Shown here in pieces: positions 35,247 through 50,200 of a DNA stretch of 64,000 nucleotides. The stretch is from Berberis thunbergii. Taxonomy: Eukaryota; Streptophyta; Magnoliopsida; Ranunculales; Berberidaceae. Positions within the stretch are counted from its first letter, which is position 1; every line of letters starts with the position of its first letter. Location of the stretch: the NCBI GenBank assembly GCA_003290165.1, contig QNQO01001814.1, forward strand, positions 62,001-126,000. The letters are read 5' to 3'. The notes below the pieces were generated by a model, which saw only the letters and a list, made by a program, of their open reading frames with translations, had not been told where the DNA came from and ran no database searches. The position numbers and the translations under genes are program-made.

Positions 35247-38200
35247 ATGGCATGGAAAGGAGTTGTCTGTTCTATACTTTTTCTCTTGACTCTAGCTGAA
35301 TCTACGAGCCGATCAGGGAAAGTTTGGTCAGTAAACCATGTGGGCGAGTCAATCTTTAACTTGCCAATCATCACTGCTGGGATATCTGTGCTCATTGCGC
35401 TTGTTTTATCCTTATATCTTATATTTGAGCACATAATTGCTTATAACCAGCCCGAGGTACATTCTTATCCCTTCTATTCTTTCAACCTAGTTGCAAATGT
35501 TTCCTTAATCTTTCAGATCATATGTGCTTATGTCCTTGTTCATATAGTCATCATCATGTGTTTGGACTCTGGATTTCATAAATATTAAAAAATTCAAATA
35601 GCGAGAATGCATATTTATTTTTTTACTCTGGCCTGATACAACAATGATATCTGTTTCAGGAACAAAAATTTCTGATTGGCCTCATACTGATGGTTCCAGT
35701 TTATGCATTGGAATCGGTACGGTGAATGTTCTTATTATGCATTTCCTTGTTTTTTCATATTTCGTTGACAAATATTTTTCTTCTTTTAAAGAGTATAGTA
35801 GCAATTATCATTTTTTTAGAACAAACTCAAGCATAGTAGTTGGCCACCCTAACATTAAATCTTGCTATGTAACGAGTATCCGACACGAATAAGAGGTGTG
35901 AGACAACTTGGCCAAAAAAACACAATAAGGACATGCCTGTTCATTCGAGTATTATTTACTTTTTCAATGAGTCAATGAGAGTTGAAGCAAGAGCTATTTA
36001 TTCGACCTTTTCACGATCTCCCAACTTTTGGTCTTTACACCAAGCCAAGGACAAACGTTGTCTCAAAAGAAGAAAAAAGTTTGTTTGAACAGTCCAGAAA
36101 ACCCCTAAACCAGATTGGGCTCATTGATCACAATCCTCCTATTTATCACCAGACCCCTTATTCCCTGACCCTCCATCATATTATGAAGACCTCATCCCAC
36201 TATTTGAACTCCCCAATCTGATCAGCAAACTTATTTCACAAGTTGTAAAAATCAATCCCGTTATAGAGATAAAGAAGAGATCTTAGAAGATAAGAGTGGA
36301 AGACAAAGAAAAGAAATGGAAAAAAGGGCCTGAAGCTGAACTTGATGTACTCCATTAAAACTACTATTGATGAGATCCAGGACCAAATAAAATTTCAGGT
36401 TATGCTGGGAATTTTCAGCAGCCCATCACGGTCAATTTTCCATCCCTAAGAAAGCCAGAAAAACCCATTTGCAAACACTCACGACCTGCATATCACAATC
36501 GGCCGTTCTGAAGAAGCTTATTCTTGTGTTAAAACTTAAAACACCCAATCCAGTCACAATCATGATTACATTCGCAATCATTGGCAATTCATTGATTGAG
36601 AACACCAAGTTCACAACCCCTCAAGAGAAAATCCAAACGTCACAGCCTATTCATCCAAACTCCCACCAACAACATTTCCTTTCAACTCATCATCATCATC
36701 ATCAAAGTTCATTTCTGATATTTTCGGGGTCGGCTACATGGATTTTGGTTCTTCAAGCAATGCGGTCTTTCCACATATCCTTGCCTAATCCAAGCTCAAT
36801 GATATCTTCATTCACCACCTTCATCCAAGTTTTCAACGGTCGTCCCCTGTGTCTACACTCTCCATTAACTTGCCAATCTAGACATTTTCTAATTGGCGCC
36901 TTGCTTGATCTCCTTCGCACATGATCAAACCAAGTTAAACGTATTTCTCTAATTTTGTCCTCTATGGGCACTACACCTAAGTATCTCCTAATTATTTTAT
37001 TTCTAATCTTATCCTTACGAGTTTTACCACACATCCACCTTAACATACGCATTTATGCTACTGCCATCTTATGTGTATGTTGTCCCGTATAGCATGGCTG
37101 ATCAAATAATTGTCTTATAGCATTTCTCTTTTAGCCTTGCAGGCATCCTTCTATCGCATAATACTCCTAATGTCATTCTCCATTTCAACAAACCAGCTTT
37201 AATCCTATGGTCTACATCTTCTCCAATAGCCCCATTCTTTTGAATTATAGATCCTAGATATCGAAAAGCCTCACACTCTGGGACCTCTACACTTTCGATC
37301 TCAATTGCATTACTTCTCCCTTGTGGTTCACAACCAAAGTTTTCCACTAGATACATTGTCTTCGAACGACTAATTCTAAAACCTTTACTCTCTAAAGCCG
37401 CCTGCCACCTATCTAATTTTCGACCTAAACATGCACTAGTCTCATCAATTAAGACAATATCATCTGCAAATAACATGCACCAAGGTACATCTTCTAGCAG
37501 ATGTCTCGTGAACTTATCCATGACCAAAGCAAAGAAATATGGACTTAACGCCAACCCTTGATATATTCTTACTGACACTGAAAATTTACTGGACATCCCA
37601 CCTACTGCGCGGACACTTGTTACAACCCCTTCATACATATCCTTAATGATATCGACATAACATTGAGACACTTTCTTCCTTTCAAGCACCCACCAAATTA
37701 ACTCCTTGGGACCCTATCATATGCTTTCTCCAGATCAATAAAAATCATATGCAAACTCTTATGTGTTTCTCGGTATTTTTCTATAGTTTGCCTAAGCAGG
37801 AAGATGGCCTCCGTAGTAGACTTACCCAACATAAATCCAAATTGATTTTCCGAAATCGTGGTTAAACTCTTAAGTCTTCGTTCCATAACCCTCTCCTAAA
37901 GTTTCATCGTATGACTCATAAGTTTTATCCCTCTATAGTTCGAGCAATTCTGGATATCCCCTTTGTTCTTATAAATTGGTACTACAATGCTATGCTTTCA
38001 TGAATCTTGCATTTTTCTAGTTTCCAAAATCCTATTAAAGAGCTTAGTTAGCCATTGAATTTCAACTTCTCCCAGACATTTCCATGCTTCAATTGGTATA
38101 TCATCCGGTCCAACAATCTTCCCTGTCTTCATTCTTTTTAGAGATTCTCTCACTTCTGTGGCACTAACTCTGGGATGGAACACACGATCTCTCCCTTCCT

Positions 38201-41200
38201 GTGATGCATACCCTTCCAAGTTTAACTCTCCTACATGTGTTCCATTGAGTATGTTCCAAAAGTAATTATTCCATCTATCTGAAATAGCTTTATCCTGCAT
38301 TAAAACTCTTACATCCTCATGCTTAACACACAACATTGCCTTTTAAGTAAAAAAAAAAATTGTCTTGGCACGTCGCAACTCGCACGTGGCAATGGATTCT
38401 TTGTGGCTATCTAGTTTAATAAAAAATTTAAGTTTGAACCTCCGAGAAAGAAAACAACACCTTTAAGAGTTTTGGCAGGCGACTTTACTTAGGTTGTCAG
38501 TCTTAATTGAGTGCTACAGTGGATAAGATATGTAGCTAGATGGTTTCTTCTATGTCTTTGACTTATGCCTTTCAACTCTTTTCCGTATTGCTTACGTGTC
38601 CTTAAGTCGGTCTTTACTTTCTAGGTATTTTGTGATTATTCCTTGTAAGAATGTGATTTATTTCTGTAATATTTAAATGTTAAAAATGAAAAAAAAGATT
38701 TATTTGTCAAACAGAGACGATGTTAGTAATGGCCAGCTCCGGGTCTCTTTTTGTTGCATACTTGCATAACCCATGCTTCTATGTTATCAAATCTTAATAT
38801 GGCTAACTTTGATCAAACATAATTTTAGTTGTCCCAAACATTTTGTATGTCTAGCTCTAACATCTCAAATACTTGAGTACCGAGTGTTTGCTGCCTATAT
38901 GTCTTTGCCTTGTATCATCTTTGCCTATCTACTATGGCTGATCAAATGAATACCTATACCTATACACAAAAAAAATAAAGGACTTTTTACGTTCCTCAGT
39001 TCCAATTGGAGATGATAATACCCTTATTTCCTGGATTAGGTCAGGTTTTGTGCTCAATACTACATCTAAGGATTTAGAAACATAAAAGCCTAGAAGGATT
39101 ATCTAATTAAATATTGCTATTCAAGAACTATTAGCTGGGGTTTTAGACTGATTATGTCATTCTTTGAAACTGAAGAACTAGAGGCATTCCTTTCCTGATA
39201 GGCTATCAGCAAACATAGTAGTAATTTTCATCTCTCACTCATGAGTTGTGATTTTCCATTGCCTTTGATTTATCTGTTTCAGATTGCATCTTACTTTTCC
39301 ATAATATGAACATTGTAAAGTGAGTATAACTTTTTTCTTTTTGAAATCACTTTGAAATTTCAACTACCCCCTTCTCAATTGAAATTGAAATCACTTATTC
39401 TAGTTATAATCGACATAGTTATATGCATCTTACATGAATATTATATATATATTTATGTCTTTTATATGCTTAAATATATAATATATATTATTAAATCAAT
39501 ATATTTATTTTTGCACAGTGTCTCGACACACGTTTCAATAACTACGATTCCCGAGCATTTAAATTTAACTTTGAAATTTTTTATTTATTGTCTCTTTCTG
39601 GTTGCATCTTCTAAATGGTTATTTTTATTTTATTTTATTTTTTGTTTTTAATATGAATTTTCTTTAAACCTTGTTTACATCATTTTTTATTTACGCATAT
39701 CTGCTTATCGTTTAATTAGTATGTCATTATCTTCTAAAAATGCTAATTTCCAACACTCAACTTTTTGGCACAGTATACATCTTTGTTGGATACAACTACT
39801 GCTTTCAACTGCCAAATAGTGCGTGATTGTTATGAGGCATTCGCTTTATATTGCTTTGAGAGATACCTGATAGCCTGCTTAGGTATGTTTAAATGGCTTT
39901 GTCTTTCATTTTTGCTTTTTTCATGTTGGAAATGACGGTTTTCTTATGGATCTGTTCATAGAATTTGTTGGTTAGATCAGTATTAGAATATTTTCTCCAC
40001 TTTCATTTCCTTCCTTAACTCAGAGCATTTTCCATGTTGCAATCACCAACAGTATGATGCTGATTATCCAGCATTATTTTTTACAAGCAAAACAAAGAAT
40101 TTTATTAATTTTTACTTGAGATAAAGGAGACATCCTTGTGACCTTTTTGAATGTACTTTTATTTCTTGATTTATTGTATGCTCAAGTAAATCTATTGTTA
40201 CTAGGCTGATATACACAGTTAGAACACTTCATTGTATAAGTATTTGTTTCAATGTGTGCCCAAGTAAGCATATTGGTTAATAGGCTGATATACCAGTTTC
40301 ACATATCATGTTATTGTATACTCTGTAACTTTGCATAGGATTTTGCTGTTTTCTAAGATTGTTCACGCATATTTTGAGATGTTATATTCAGTTGATCGTA
40401 AATGTGCAAACACACACACAAAAAGAATAAGAAAAGGTATCGTGTAAACTTGTTTGATTAAGCGAGTAGACACCTATCAATGAAGTATTACAAGCCTAAT
40501 TTTATTCACTATTTTTTCTGCAATAAATATTCAAAACATAGCAACTGCCTTTCCTTAAGCCTCTATTGACTAACCTAACCCTACCTTTATTGGTGCTACA
40601 TTTATTAAAATGAAGTACACCTATTTATTACTATATTGTTTTGGACCAGACAAGGTAATATTCTTATTGATGGTAAAAGACCCCTTACGTGAGAGAGAAA
40701 CTTACTGAGAACATAAGGCTACTACACGAAAGCAATATTATCCCAAGACAACATGAAATAAAAATAAAGGTTTCCCACTAAACTCGCTTTGGAGGCCCAA
40801 TGCCAGAGTATTGATTTCACTTGGAGATAGTTCTTCTACCTGCTTTACTGTGCCCCTAAGAATTCCTATAGTTCTTTCTTTCCATTCAATTCCATAATCA
40901 GGTCCCTAGCTGATTGAGATTCCCTGCATACCAGTTACCAACCCATTGTTGAAAGCCTCCATGGACAACTTCTGCAATTTTGAACTCATTGAGGAGGTAG
41001 ACCCATATCCTCTTTGAGATGTTACTGTTGAGCTGCATGTAGTCAGTGTCCTCGTCTGCTTCCATTCTCTCTCAGATTACCTCTTGTTTGGAGCTTTGCT
41101 TGCTGACCACATGAAGCCAATAATGGGAATTATTTTCGTAGCCTAGACTTTTAAGAGAAAACCCATCTCTGTTGTTCCAGGCCCAATCGTTCTATTCCTC

Positions 41201-44200
41201 ATTTAGCTGCACTTGATCGGTCAACTGGATTAAATCTCCCACTTGCTCCATTACCCTGTCATATATTTCTCTTATGAAGTGGAAGTTCCAGCCACTATGC
41301 GATCTAGACTGCACATGGGTTAAAATGCTTAATAGGGTACTGCAGTGGTCCCATTATTGAGGTGTGATGTGGTAATGAGGCATACACCTCTTCTTTTTGT
41401 TAAAACACAGTTTGTAAAATGCTAAAAAATAGTGAAAAACAGTAAAAATGAGAATAACACAAGTATATTCAATGAAATAAACTTGATGCAAACATAATAA
41501 AAAAGAAATACCTTACTCAGTATGGTGTCAAGTCAATGTGACAACTTTTATGAAAATGTTAGTGACCAAAATGAATATGACATATTCACTCACGTAGCTA
41601 ATGGTACAAATGAATATGACATATTCACTCACATAGCTAATGGTACATTACTACCAGATTACTGCAACATAATAGAGTCATAAGTCATTACCAAAACACA
41701 TTACATATCGTCAATATTGTAAAGTTTTCAAAAAACTTGAACACATTGTCAATTAGTACTCATAACTCATAAATCGTTGCAAAAACATACAATATATAAC
41801 ATAATCATAAGTTCAAAGTTGTTAGAAAGCGGTTCATGGTTTATTTTAAAGAAATTCAGGTTTTGGTTATGAAGCAAGATATACATCATATATAGTATCG
41901 TGTATTGCTTGTGTCTATGACACTACTTATAAACATATTGAGGCAAGCCTCACCCTACCTACATTGTGGGTCCAACACACATTAACAAATTGATAGCGAT
42001 ACCTACCTCATACTCATGTATTTGAAAACTTGTTTCTAACACATCATGTATCATAACTTGGTTTCAACATAAAAGTAATTTTTTCTCAAGCATTCTTAAA
42101 ATTTTAACATGTCATGGCTTGTATATGGACAAACCAATGCCCTTGCTACATGATAGCTTATTATGGCATGTTGCATGTTGCACATTACACGTGCTTACGT
42201 GCGTAGAGGCTAAGGTAATTATTCTGAAAGCTTTGTAAATATATAAATTTCATAAAAAATGAATATTGAAATCATAGGTTGTGGCAATTTGAAGTCTTAT
42301 AAATATAAAAACTTCAATTATTTCTCATATTGACAAATGCCACTTTGTTTGAGAAAATCTAGTAGTCATGTGTTTGTCTCCAACAAAAAACCGAGCTGTT
42401 TTATTTTATATATATATATATAATAAGGCAGATATGTCTCTTGTCTCTGAGACAAAAAGATGCATACCGTTGTAATGGATTGTCATAAAGACCATCTAAC
42501 GACTGAGACACTAGGGTACCCTAAATAGAAAATGTGGTCTAACATTCTCTCTCCTTTCTTCTTATTGAATACAAACTCTTCCCAAATTTCCTTTGTAGTC
42601 GTCTCTCGTCAAGCATGAGTTTGGAAGATGCCAACCAACATTAAATTTGGGAGTTCTTGTCTACCCCCTGTCTCACAAACTCACCAAGTATGTATGTCTC
42701 AAAACTCTCTCTTTCCTGGTCACTACCTCTCCATCTCCATTTCCATTTCCATCAAAACTTCTTTATTTGAAATTTATAGTCCAGATATGCCCTGCTGCTA
42801 ACAAAACTTTCAAACCCTACAACACTTGAAGAGTCAACAAAAATCCGTCTGAGAAATCCTCTTTAGGAAAAACACTTTTTAAGAACTATTCTCAAATGAA
42901 GAAGGAAGAACACGGCCTCTTGGTTCCAAATTTCTCTTTCTTTCATCCCTTTCGTTGGACGAAGAAAAACCCCTCACCAGCATCTTTTCCTAAACTCCTC
43001 TCTAATTGAACCCTGTTACCTCTTTCTCGTTCTTGCAACTATACTGACAATTGATTGAGGGCATCCCTTATCATAATTTCCACTTTAATATTATGTTGTA
43101 GGTTGGTTCTGGGGTTTGCAACAACATCAACAAGGTGAAATTTTGGGGTTCATCTTTGTTGCACGAGTGTTCGGAGTTGAGGTGGTTTTTGAGTCTACAA
43201 CTCTACATGTTAAATTTCTGTCGAGATCTTCATTTTTTTCTCAAGGGGATTGATTTGATGAGGAAGTTGATTTAATGATGGTATTGAGTAATATGCAAAT
43301 TACTAATTTGAATATTACGTTTGTTTAGAGTGCAATTTCATTTGAGATTTCATGATTGGTAGAATAATGGTGGATTTGTTGCTAGTGATTGATGATATTC
43401 TAATGTTTTTACACTCATGCGACGCGGGCAGAGTTTGTTACAAGTGTTGAAGGTGCGGATTATGCACTAGTATACATAATAAGTCGACCTGGCTTTGTCT
43501 TTGGGAAAAGATGCCCAACGGCTCATATCTAGATTGGGTTTAAAGATCTAGTTTGGGAGAAGATGCCCAAAAGTCATCTAAGATTTTGGACATGATGTGG
43601 TCAAGCATGGTCTTTTCTCTATCAATACTCTTTAAATGGAGAGAGGGAAAGCCACACAAATGCATTTTCTCCTTCCTCTCAAGTGTCAAAAGTCGTCAAG
43701 CACACGGAAGTGATTACCTCATTGATTTGTCCTCTCATCTCACATATACATCTTTGTCCTTGATCCCTCTAATGTCTGAAGGTTCAATAACTCTTCATCT
43801 TCATGCGTCCTCTTAACTCATAGGGTCCATTCATCAATTCCTGATGGCAAAACCCATACTCCACACTTTCTGATATGTATATATACGTTTGCCAATTAGG
43901 ACTTTTGCTAGAAATTGAGAGAATTGCTTCATCTATCTCAATTTTTCTACTTCACTTCAAACTTTGGGTAAGTGTGAGAAATGGTTCGGTTGGATTTTTT
44001 GTTTCGGTTTTATTAGAGTTTAAAAGGGTTTGAGTTTGGTGAATTGTTCTACGTTATTGGGGTTTGTGTAGGACTAATTTAATACTCAATTCTTTAGAGT
44101 AGGCAATAGGTATCTTTTTCATTGTTTTAGCAACAATGATGAATGCGCAGCGAGCAAAAGTGTTTGGGTTTTATTTTAGAGTATCCTTCGCCAACACAGA

Positions 44201-47200
44201 TTCTCCATCCAAAATGTTTGGAATTTATGCCTTTCAAGTTTTACTGAAATGCGAAAATAGGTTGCAATTTAATTTTTTGGAGATTACAATGATTTAAGTT
44301 TACATAAGCATACAGAGTGATTACGAGGTTTTGTTCAATGCTTCAAAAGAAAGTCTATAGAGCGATTATGGGGCTTTGTTCAATGCTTCAAAAGCAAGTA
44401 TATGGAGTGATTATGAGGCTTTGTTCAATGCTTCAAAAGCAAATTATTGGAGGGGTGTCAAATGGAAGGTGTGTGACCTATGTATATTGAGTGACTAGGG
44501 TAGCGATTGTATGGTAAATTGAAGTTGTGTGGGTACATTATACACGAGAACTACTAAAAACAAGTAATTAGAGAGGAATGTGGAGCGGTTGCAAAGCATC
44601 ATGCATTGCGTGGAGTAACGTAGTCACGGGTCACACGCTACTATATATTTTGAAAACATGTGTGAGTTAGAGGCTTAAGCCTGACAACACCTTACGCCTC
44701 AATTGAGGCATAGACCTCATCGACAGTGCATTATTTAAGGCTCAGTTCGCCCCTAGATAGTGAGGCGTAAGCCCCAGTAATAAATTTCCATGCATACCTT
44801 GGATATTTGGTGTAAGAGTTGGTTCAATGGTCTGTCCCCTTTCCAATATTTATGAAATTTTCTAAACGAAGGAATTCTATTCCATCATGAAGTTTCTTCA
44901 AAGGGCAATGCTCATTTTCTCGTTCGTGTGGTACTACTGGCCTTGTCGTTCTCCTTTATGCAACCCCATAACGGGTTTTGTTTCCTTCCATACCTACACA
45001 ACCATTTGGCGCTGTGAGATCTATTAGCTTAGCTTATCTTTCTATTCCCCATTCCTCCTCTATGTATGAGTTTGTTGACTTTCTCACATGGAATGAGATG
45101 AATTTTCTTCCTTTCAACTGGAGAATCCCACAAGAATTCCTTCGTGATTCTTTCAGTCTTATTGGCATTGAAGCTGCAATACCCATGGTTCTCATCATTT
45201 AAGTTAGCAAGGGAAAAATTTACAACTAAAATTTTCGAGGAAAGGAAAAATAATTCCTGCAAGTAGACTAGATTCATGCAAAAATTGGTTGTTGCATCTA
45301 CAACTAGAGCTGTTAATCGGTTCAAACGGTTCAAAATTATGCTAAAATCGAAATCGAATCGAGCTTAGGTTTGGTTTTCAGTTCGGTTCGGTTTTCCAAT
45401 TTTCAAATATAAAAACCAAAACTGAACCAAACAGTGCGGTTCGGTTCGGTTTGATTTTTATTTGGTTTTTCATAATAAGTTGTTCACTTTGTTTTTAGTT
45501 GTTCATGATTTCATTGTGGGATAAAAAAAATAGATGGGAATTAAAAAAGTGAATGAAAGTAAAAGAAAGAGGAATAGTGGTGGGAATTAAAAATGAGAAA
45601 GAGAAATGGTGGTTGAGAATTGATTTAAAGAGAGATAGTTGAATTATAAAAGAGAAAAGAGAGAGAGAAAGATAATTGAATTAAAAATTAGAGGTATGCT
45701 ATGGGTAGGGCGAGTTGGAAATTGGAATGGGTGGGAAGAGAGTGAGAATTGATTTAAAAAAAGAGAAAGAATGTAGGAATTGAATTAAAAATGAGAGGTA
45801 TGGCTATGAGTAAAGTGCATTGAAAATTGGAATGGGTGGGAAATGAGAATTAAAATTAGAAAAAAACTCACTTTGGTTCGGTTTGGTTTTTTCATGTGTT
45901 AAAAAAACCAAAACCGCAATCGAACCAAATGCATTCAGTTTGGTTCGATTTTCTACTATTTAGTTTCGGTTTGTTTCAATTTGATTCGATCGATTCGGCC
46001 GGTTTTTGAAAACCAATTAACATCTCTATCTACGACCAATAATTTATTTTGATTTTGGTGGCTGGGACCATAGTTGTTACGAGCTAAGTCATGATTGTCG
46101 TTAGCATAATCAAAATCGTCGCCCTTAAAAAGAATAGACCTTAGAGGACGAAGGCTTTTTATGCCCAGTTGCTCGGGTTTTGACTACTTGATCAACAAAG
46201 ACCAACCATGCTTTAATGGGAGAACTCTTATGCACCCCCTCTTCCCATCAATACCCATTCGATGAAGACCAAAGTCATAGGAGTCTCGTGGCATAGATTT
46301 TGATGATGTGAAGAAATGGGTTTTCAAGAACCATTTGTTACGAGTAGGCAACACTCTGATCTGGGAGACACTACTCGGCACCCTTCACCTCCTTAGGATA
46401 GGTGTTACCCTCCTCTTCCACCACCTGATGCTATTTCATTATCTGATTCACCATTTTCTTAGATCTCGTATTGGTGTTCATAATGAGGGATGGTGTAGTT
46501 TCAATTGTGGCATAAATACTTCTTACAAAAATCAGCAATCTCGGGAACAACAACATCTAGATCGTCGAGACAGAAAGAGCCCTCCTTACAGAGGCCTCTG
46601 GGGACAAAGGTTCCAGCAGGTCGTGAGGCCCACTGGAGGCATCGGCCGAGTCAGGGATTTGAACATGTCGGTGGCCTGTTGGGGTGACTTCACCTGTTGC
46701 ATTCACACCTTGTGCAGGTTTGTTAAGGAGGGCGCTTGACAGTCCTTGCTTTGTCCTTTTTGTGTTTGCTGATTCTCAGGGTTTGCTCTAGGCTAGTGTC
46801 CATGTTGATTTAATTACTCCCGCCGTCTCCACCGTATTAGTTTTTGATTCATTAAACTCCTCCCTCTTGACAGTTGACAATGTACGTTTCTCACACTGTT
46901 TATTCATGGTTGGGCTTCCTGTTGACTGGTTTGCAAGGCATATCAACTGGATCTGTCTTCGAAACCACAAAATTATGCGTTTTAGTTTAAATAAGCAAAA
47001 TAAACACCAATATTAAGAGAAATGATAGATCACAACCCTAATTTCATTCATTATTTTCTCCGTAATAACAACTGCCTCTCCTTTTACACAATAAGCCTTC
47101 TTTATAAGTAAAAGAAAATTGACTAACCCTAACCCTAAACCTACTTTCATTGTTACCTCATTATTAAAATAACTATATACACCGATATAGTAAACGAGGC

Positions 47201-50200
47201 ATCCACCTAATGATATCTCACAAACTTCCTTTTCTTATTTTGAAAACAACAGAATTCTATTGGTCTTAAGATGCTAAACTAAGCTATACGTATTAATATA
47301 AATATGATATCTCACAAAACTGAAAATTCTGTATTTTATTTCACAATCTGCTGTTATTCTCAGATGTTAAATTCAGTCATCAGTTCACAATACAATACAC
47401 TATTGTTTTGTGCCTTTCCACAGCTCTATAACTTAGTCGAAAGTCCATATTTTTATAGTTTTGGGGGTTAAATGTCGTTCATTAACTGCTAATTTCTTGA
47501 AAAGCGCAAGTGCTTTTGTTTGATGCAATAATTAATAGAGAACCTAGATCTGGGTCTGATTTGGATCTCTGATTCCTTGGGATCATACATTGTTATTTGG
47601 TTACTTTCTTGGTTTCAAATAACAAACTATTTTATTACATCAGTGATTAATTGTCGATTAATATCCTCTCACATGTAAAATATTACGATTTTTGAATTAT
47701 CGTTTTAATAATCTCTAGCCGAGTAATAGTGATTTCTTGCCGATTTACCGATTAATTAGTCCATAACAATATGTTACAAATAAGTGAAAAAAATAATGTT
47801 ATTTTTTAATTTGCCCTAACCTCATGGGTGCTATGATATCGATAGGGCAATGGCAAGTGTGTGAAAAGGTAAGAGAGAAAGATCAATGATCATATATATA
47901 AGATCTGAAAGGAGAGAAAAATCAAAAGTAACAAGCAAAACCAAAGAATATGGTGAGGGTCACCTTTATCTAATATGGAATTTTTAATTTTTTTATAATT
48001 TGCCTTATGTTGTGGCATTTGAAGTTTACTACATTAATATATATTAATTTTCAATAAAAAAAGTCTTGCTTTAAACATATTACATAGAAGGAAGAGAAAA
48101 TATGTTCATAAAATGTAGGATGATTAATTTGGGTTAATCTTGATTAATCTCATATCACTCCTTAAATGATTAGGGTCTGATTAATGATTTAACTACATTG
48201 ATAACGAAGTAAAGTGAAAACTTAGTGTTGTTTCCTACATAAATTGAGATATTATTATACTTTTGAGGGTTGAGTCATTGAACTCGGGAAGATGAATCAA
48301 ATGAACCATGGCTTTGTAGTATGTTGTGACTTCATGACAAGGTGGATTGTAAAGTTATTCATGAGAACCACATCTGTTTTCTAGATTTCATATTCGTCAA
48401 AGGAGACAGTCAAGATACTCGATACATTCAAGATATAGATTAGGGATGGCAGTGGGGTGGATTTTCATGGATATCCGCCCCACTCGCTCCGTTTGGGGTG
48501 GATTTGGTAAATGGTCCCTGGATCTTGGGGTGGACACAGATTACCGATTTGTATCCGTTTATTAATCGGGGCGGATACAAATTTGGCCATATCCGTTTAA
48601 TCGGTAAATTTACAAACATACCCTTCAGCCATATAAAGGGATTAACCCTATCTCACACACACAGACAATCGCCATCCCTCTCACAGAGAGATCTCCCTTC
48701 CCTCACACCAGAGCCTCTCTCTCTCACACACACCAGACGCAGATCTCCCTTTCACACAGATCCTCACTCGAAGACGAAGGGTCGAAGCCAAGGGTTTCAA
48801 AGGATCGAAGTCTCAGATTCTCACAGTCGAGCCGAAGTCTCCCACCTCCATATCCGCCTTCCTCTCCCCATCAGAGATTGAGATCTCACAGTCGAAGTCG
48901 AAATCGAAGTATCTGAGATTAGATTAGATCTGAGATCAATCGAAATCAAAGTATCTCAGAACAGAGATCAGATCAATCTGATCGAAATCGATGTGTCTGA
49001 TCTCGAAGTTGAAATCGAAATCAAGATCTCAGCGATCAGATCATTCTTTTAGATCGAAATTTTTTTTTTTTTGTAATTTGTTGTATTTTTTTTTGTTATA
49101 ATTTTTGTATGTATAAATGATCTTTTACTGTATGTATGAAAATTTTTAACGAATATTTTGGGCGGGGCGGATACGGTTTTTAAATAAATTTATAAACGAA
49201 TTGGCGGGGCAGATTTGGGGATTTGTTATTCCTGACAGATCATTGCTCAAATCCGCCCAATATGTATGAGTAATTCATATAGAATATCCCTATAAGTCTA
49301 ATGGCCTAATAATGATCCTTTTTTTTTCTTTTCTTTTCTGGACTATGCTTTCTTTATCTATAGGCGGCGAGGAGAATACAATTAAGTTTATGGAGACACA
49401 GGACCAAATTAGTTCCAGCACCCCTCTTTTGGAGGTAGCCTATGCCGATGGTGTTATCAGACATCCATTTCCATTGAATTGCTTGATAAGGAGTTGGCAT
49501 CTTGGGCCTGACTTCTATCAAGCTGTTAAGATTGGCATAGTCCAATATGTATGTATTTATATTTATAATTTTTTTTCTTTATTCAAATTTAGAAGTATTG
49601 TAATCGCCTCTCTGCAATTTGTGTTTCAGATGATACTGAAGATGATTTGTGCACTGTTAGCGATTCTTTTCAAATTCTTTGGGGTTTATGGAGAAGGAAA
49701 GTTTGAATGGAGATATGCGTAAGCAATCCTTCTATTTGCATCTTTTCTCCAGATTTTGAAAATACATTGTTTTCCTTTTCTCTTTTTTTTTTTTCTTTCT
49801 CATTATGGAGAAGAAAATTTTGAATGGAGATATCCGTATGTAATCCTTCTATTTGCATTTTTCTCCAGATTTTGAAAATACATTGTTTTCCTTTTCTTAT
49901 TTTTTTCTTTCTCATTATAACGCTCTTACCACACTACCAGAAAGGATGATATTACAATGTACCTGCTTTAGCCATTTTAGTTAACTATGCTTCATGTTAA
50001 TAATTTTCGTTTTGATGCAGCTATCCATACCTGGCAGTAGTTCTAAATTTTAGTCAGACATGGGCCCTTTATTGCCTTGTACAGTTTTACTCTGTCATCA
50101 AAGATAAGTTGGAACCTATCAAACTCCTTGCAAAGTTCCTTTGCTTCAAATCAATCGTATTTCTTACATGGTGGCAAGGTGTTGCTATAGCATTTCTCTT

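Larger units (their letters stand above)
39883..45296. other. LAZ1 intron 3, left part
   Basis: No domain was recognised. On the minus strand, around 40900-41060, a frame includes YMQLNSNISKRIWVYLLNE and may be a decayed coding remnant of unknown origin. Plus-strand frames at 43553-43816 and 44978-45202 were not recognised. Confidence 0.4.

Noticed and set aside
46308..46739. 143-codon frame in LAZ1 intron 3
   Set aside because: No domain, inside an intron full of insertions, and no splice-site context.
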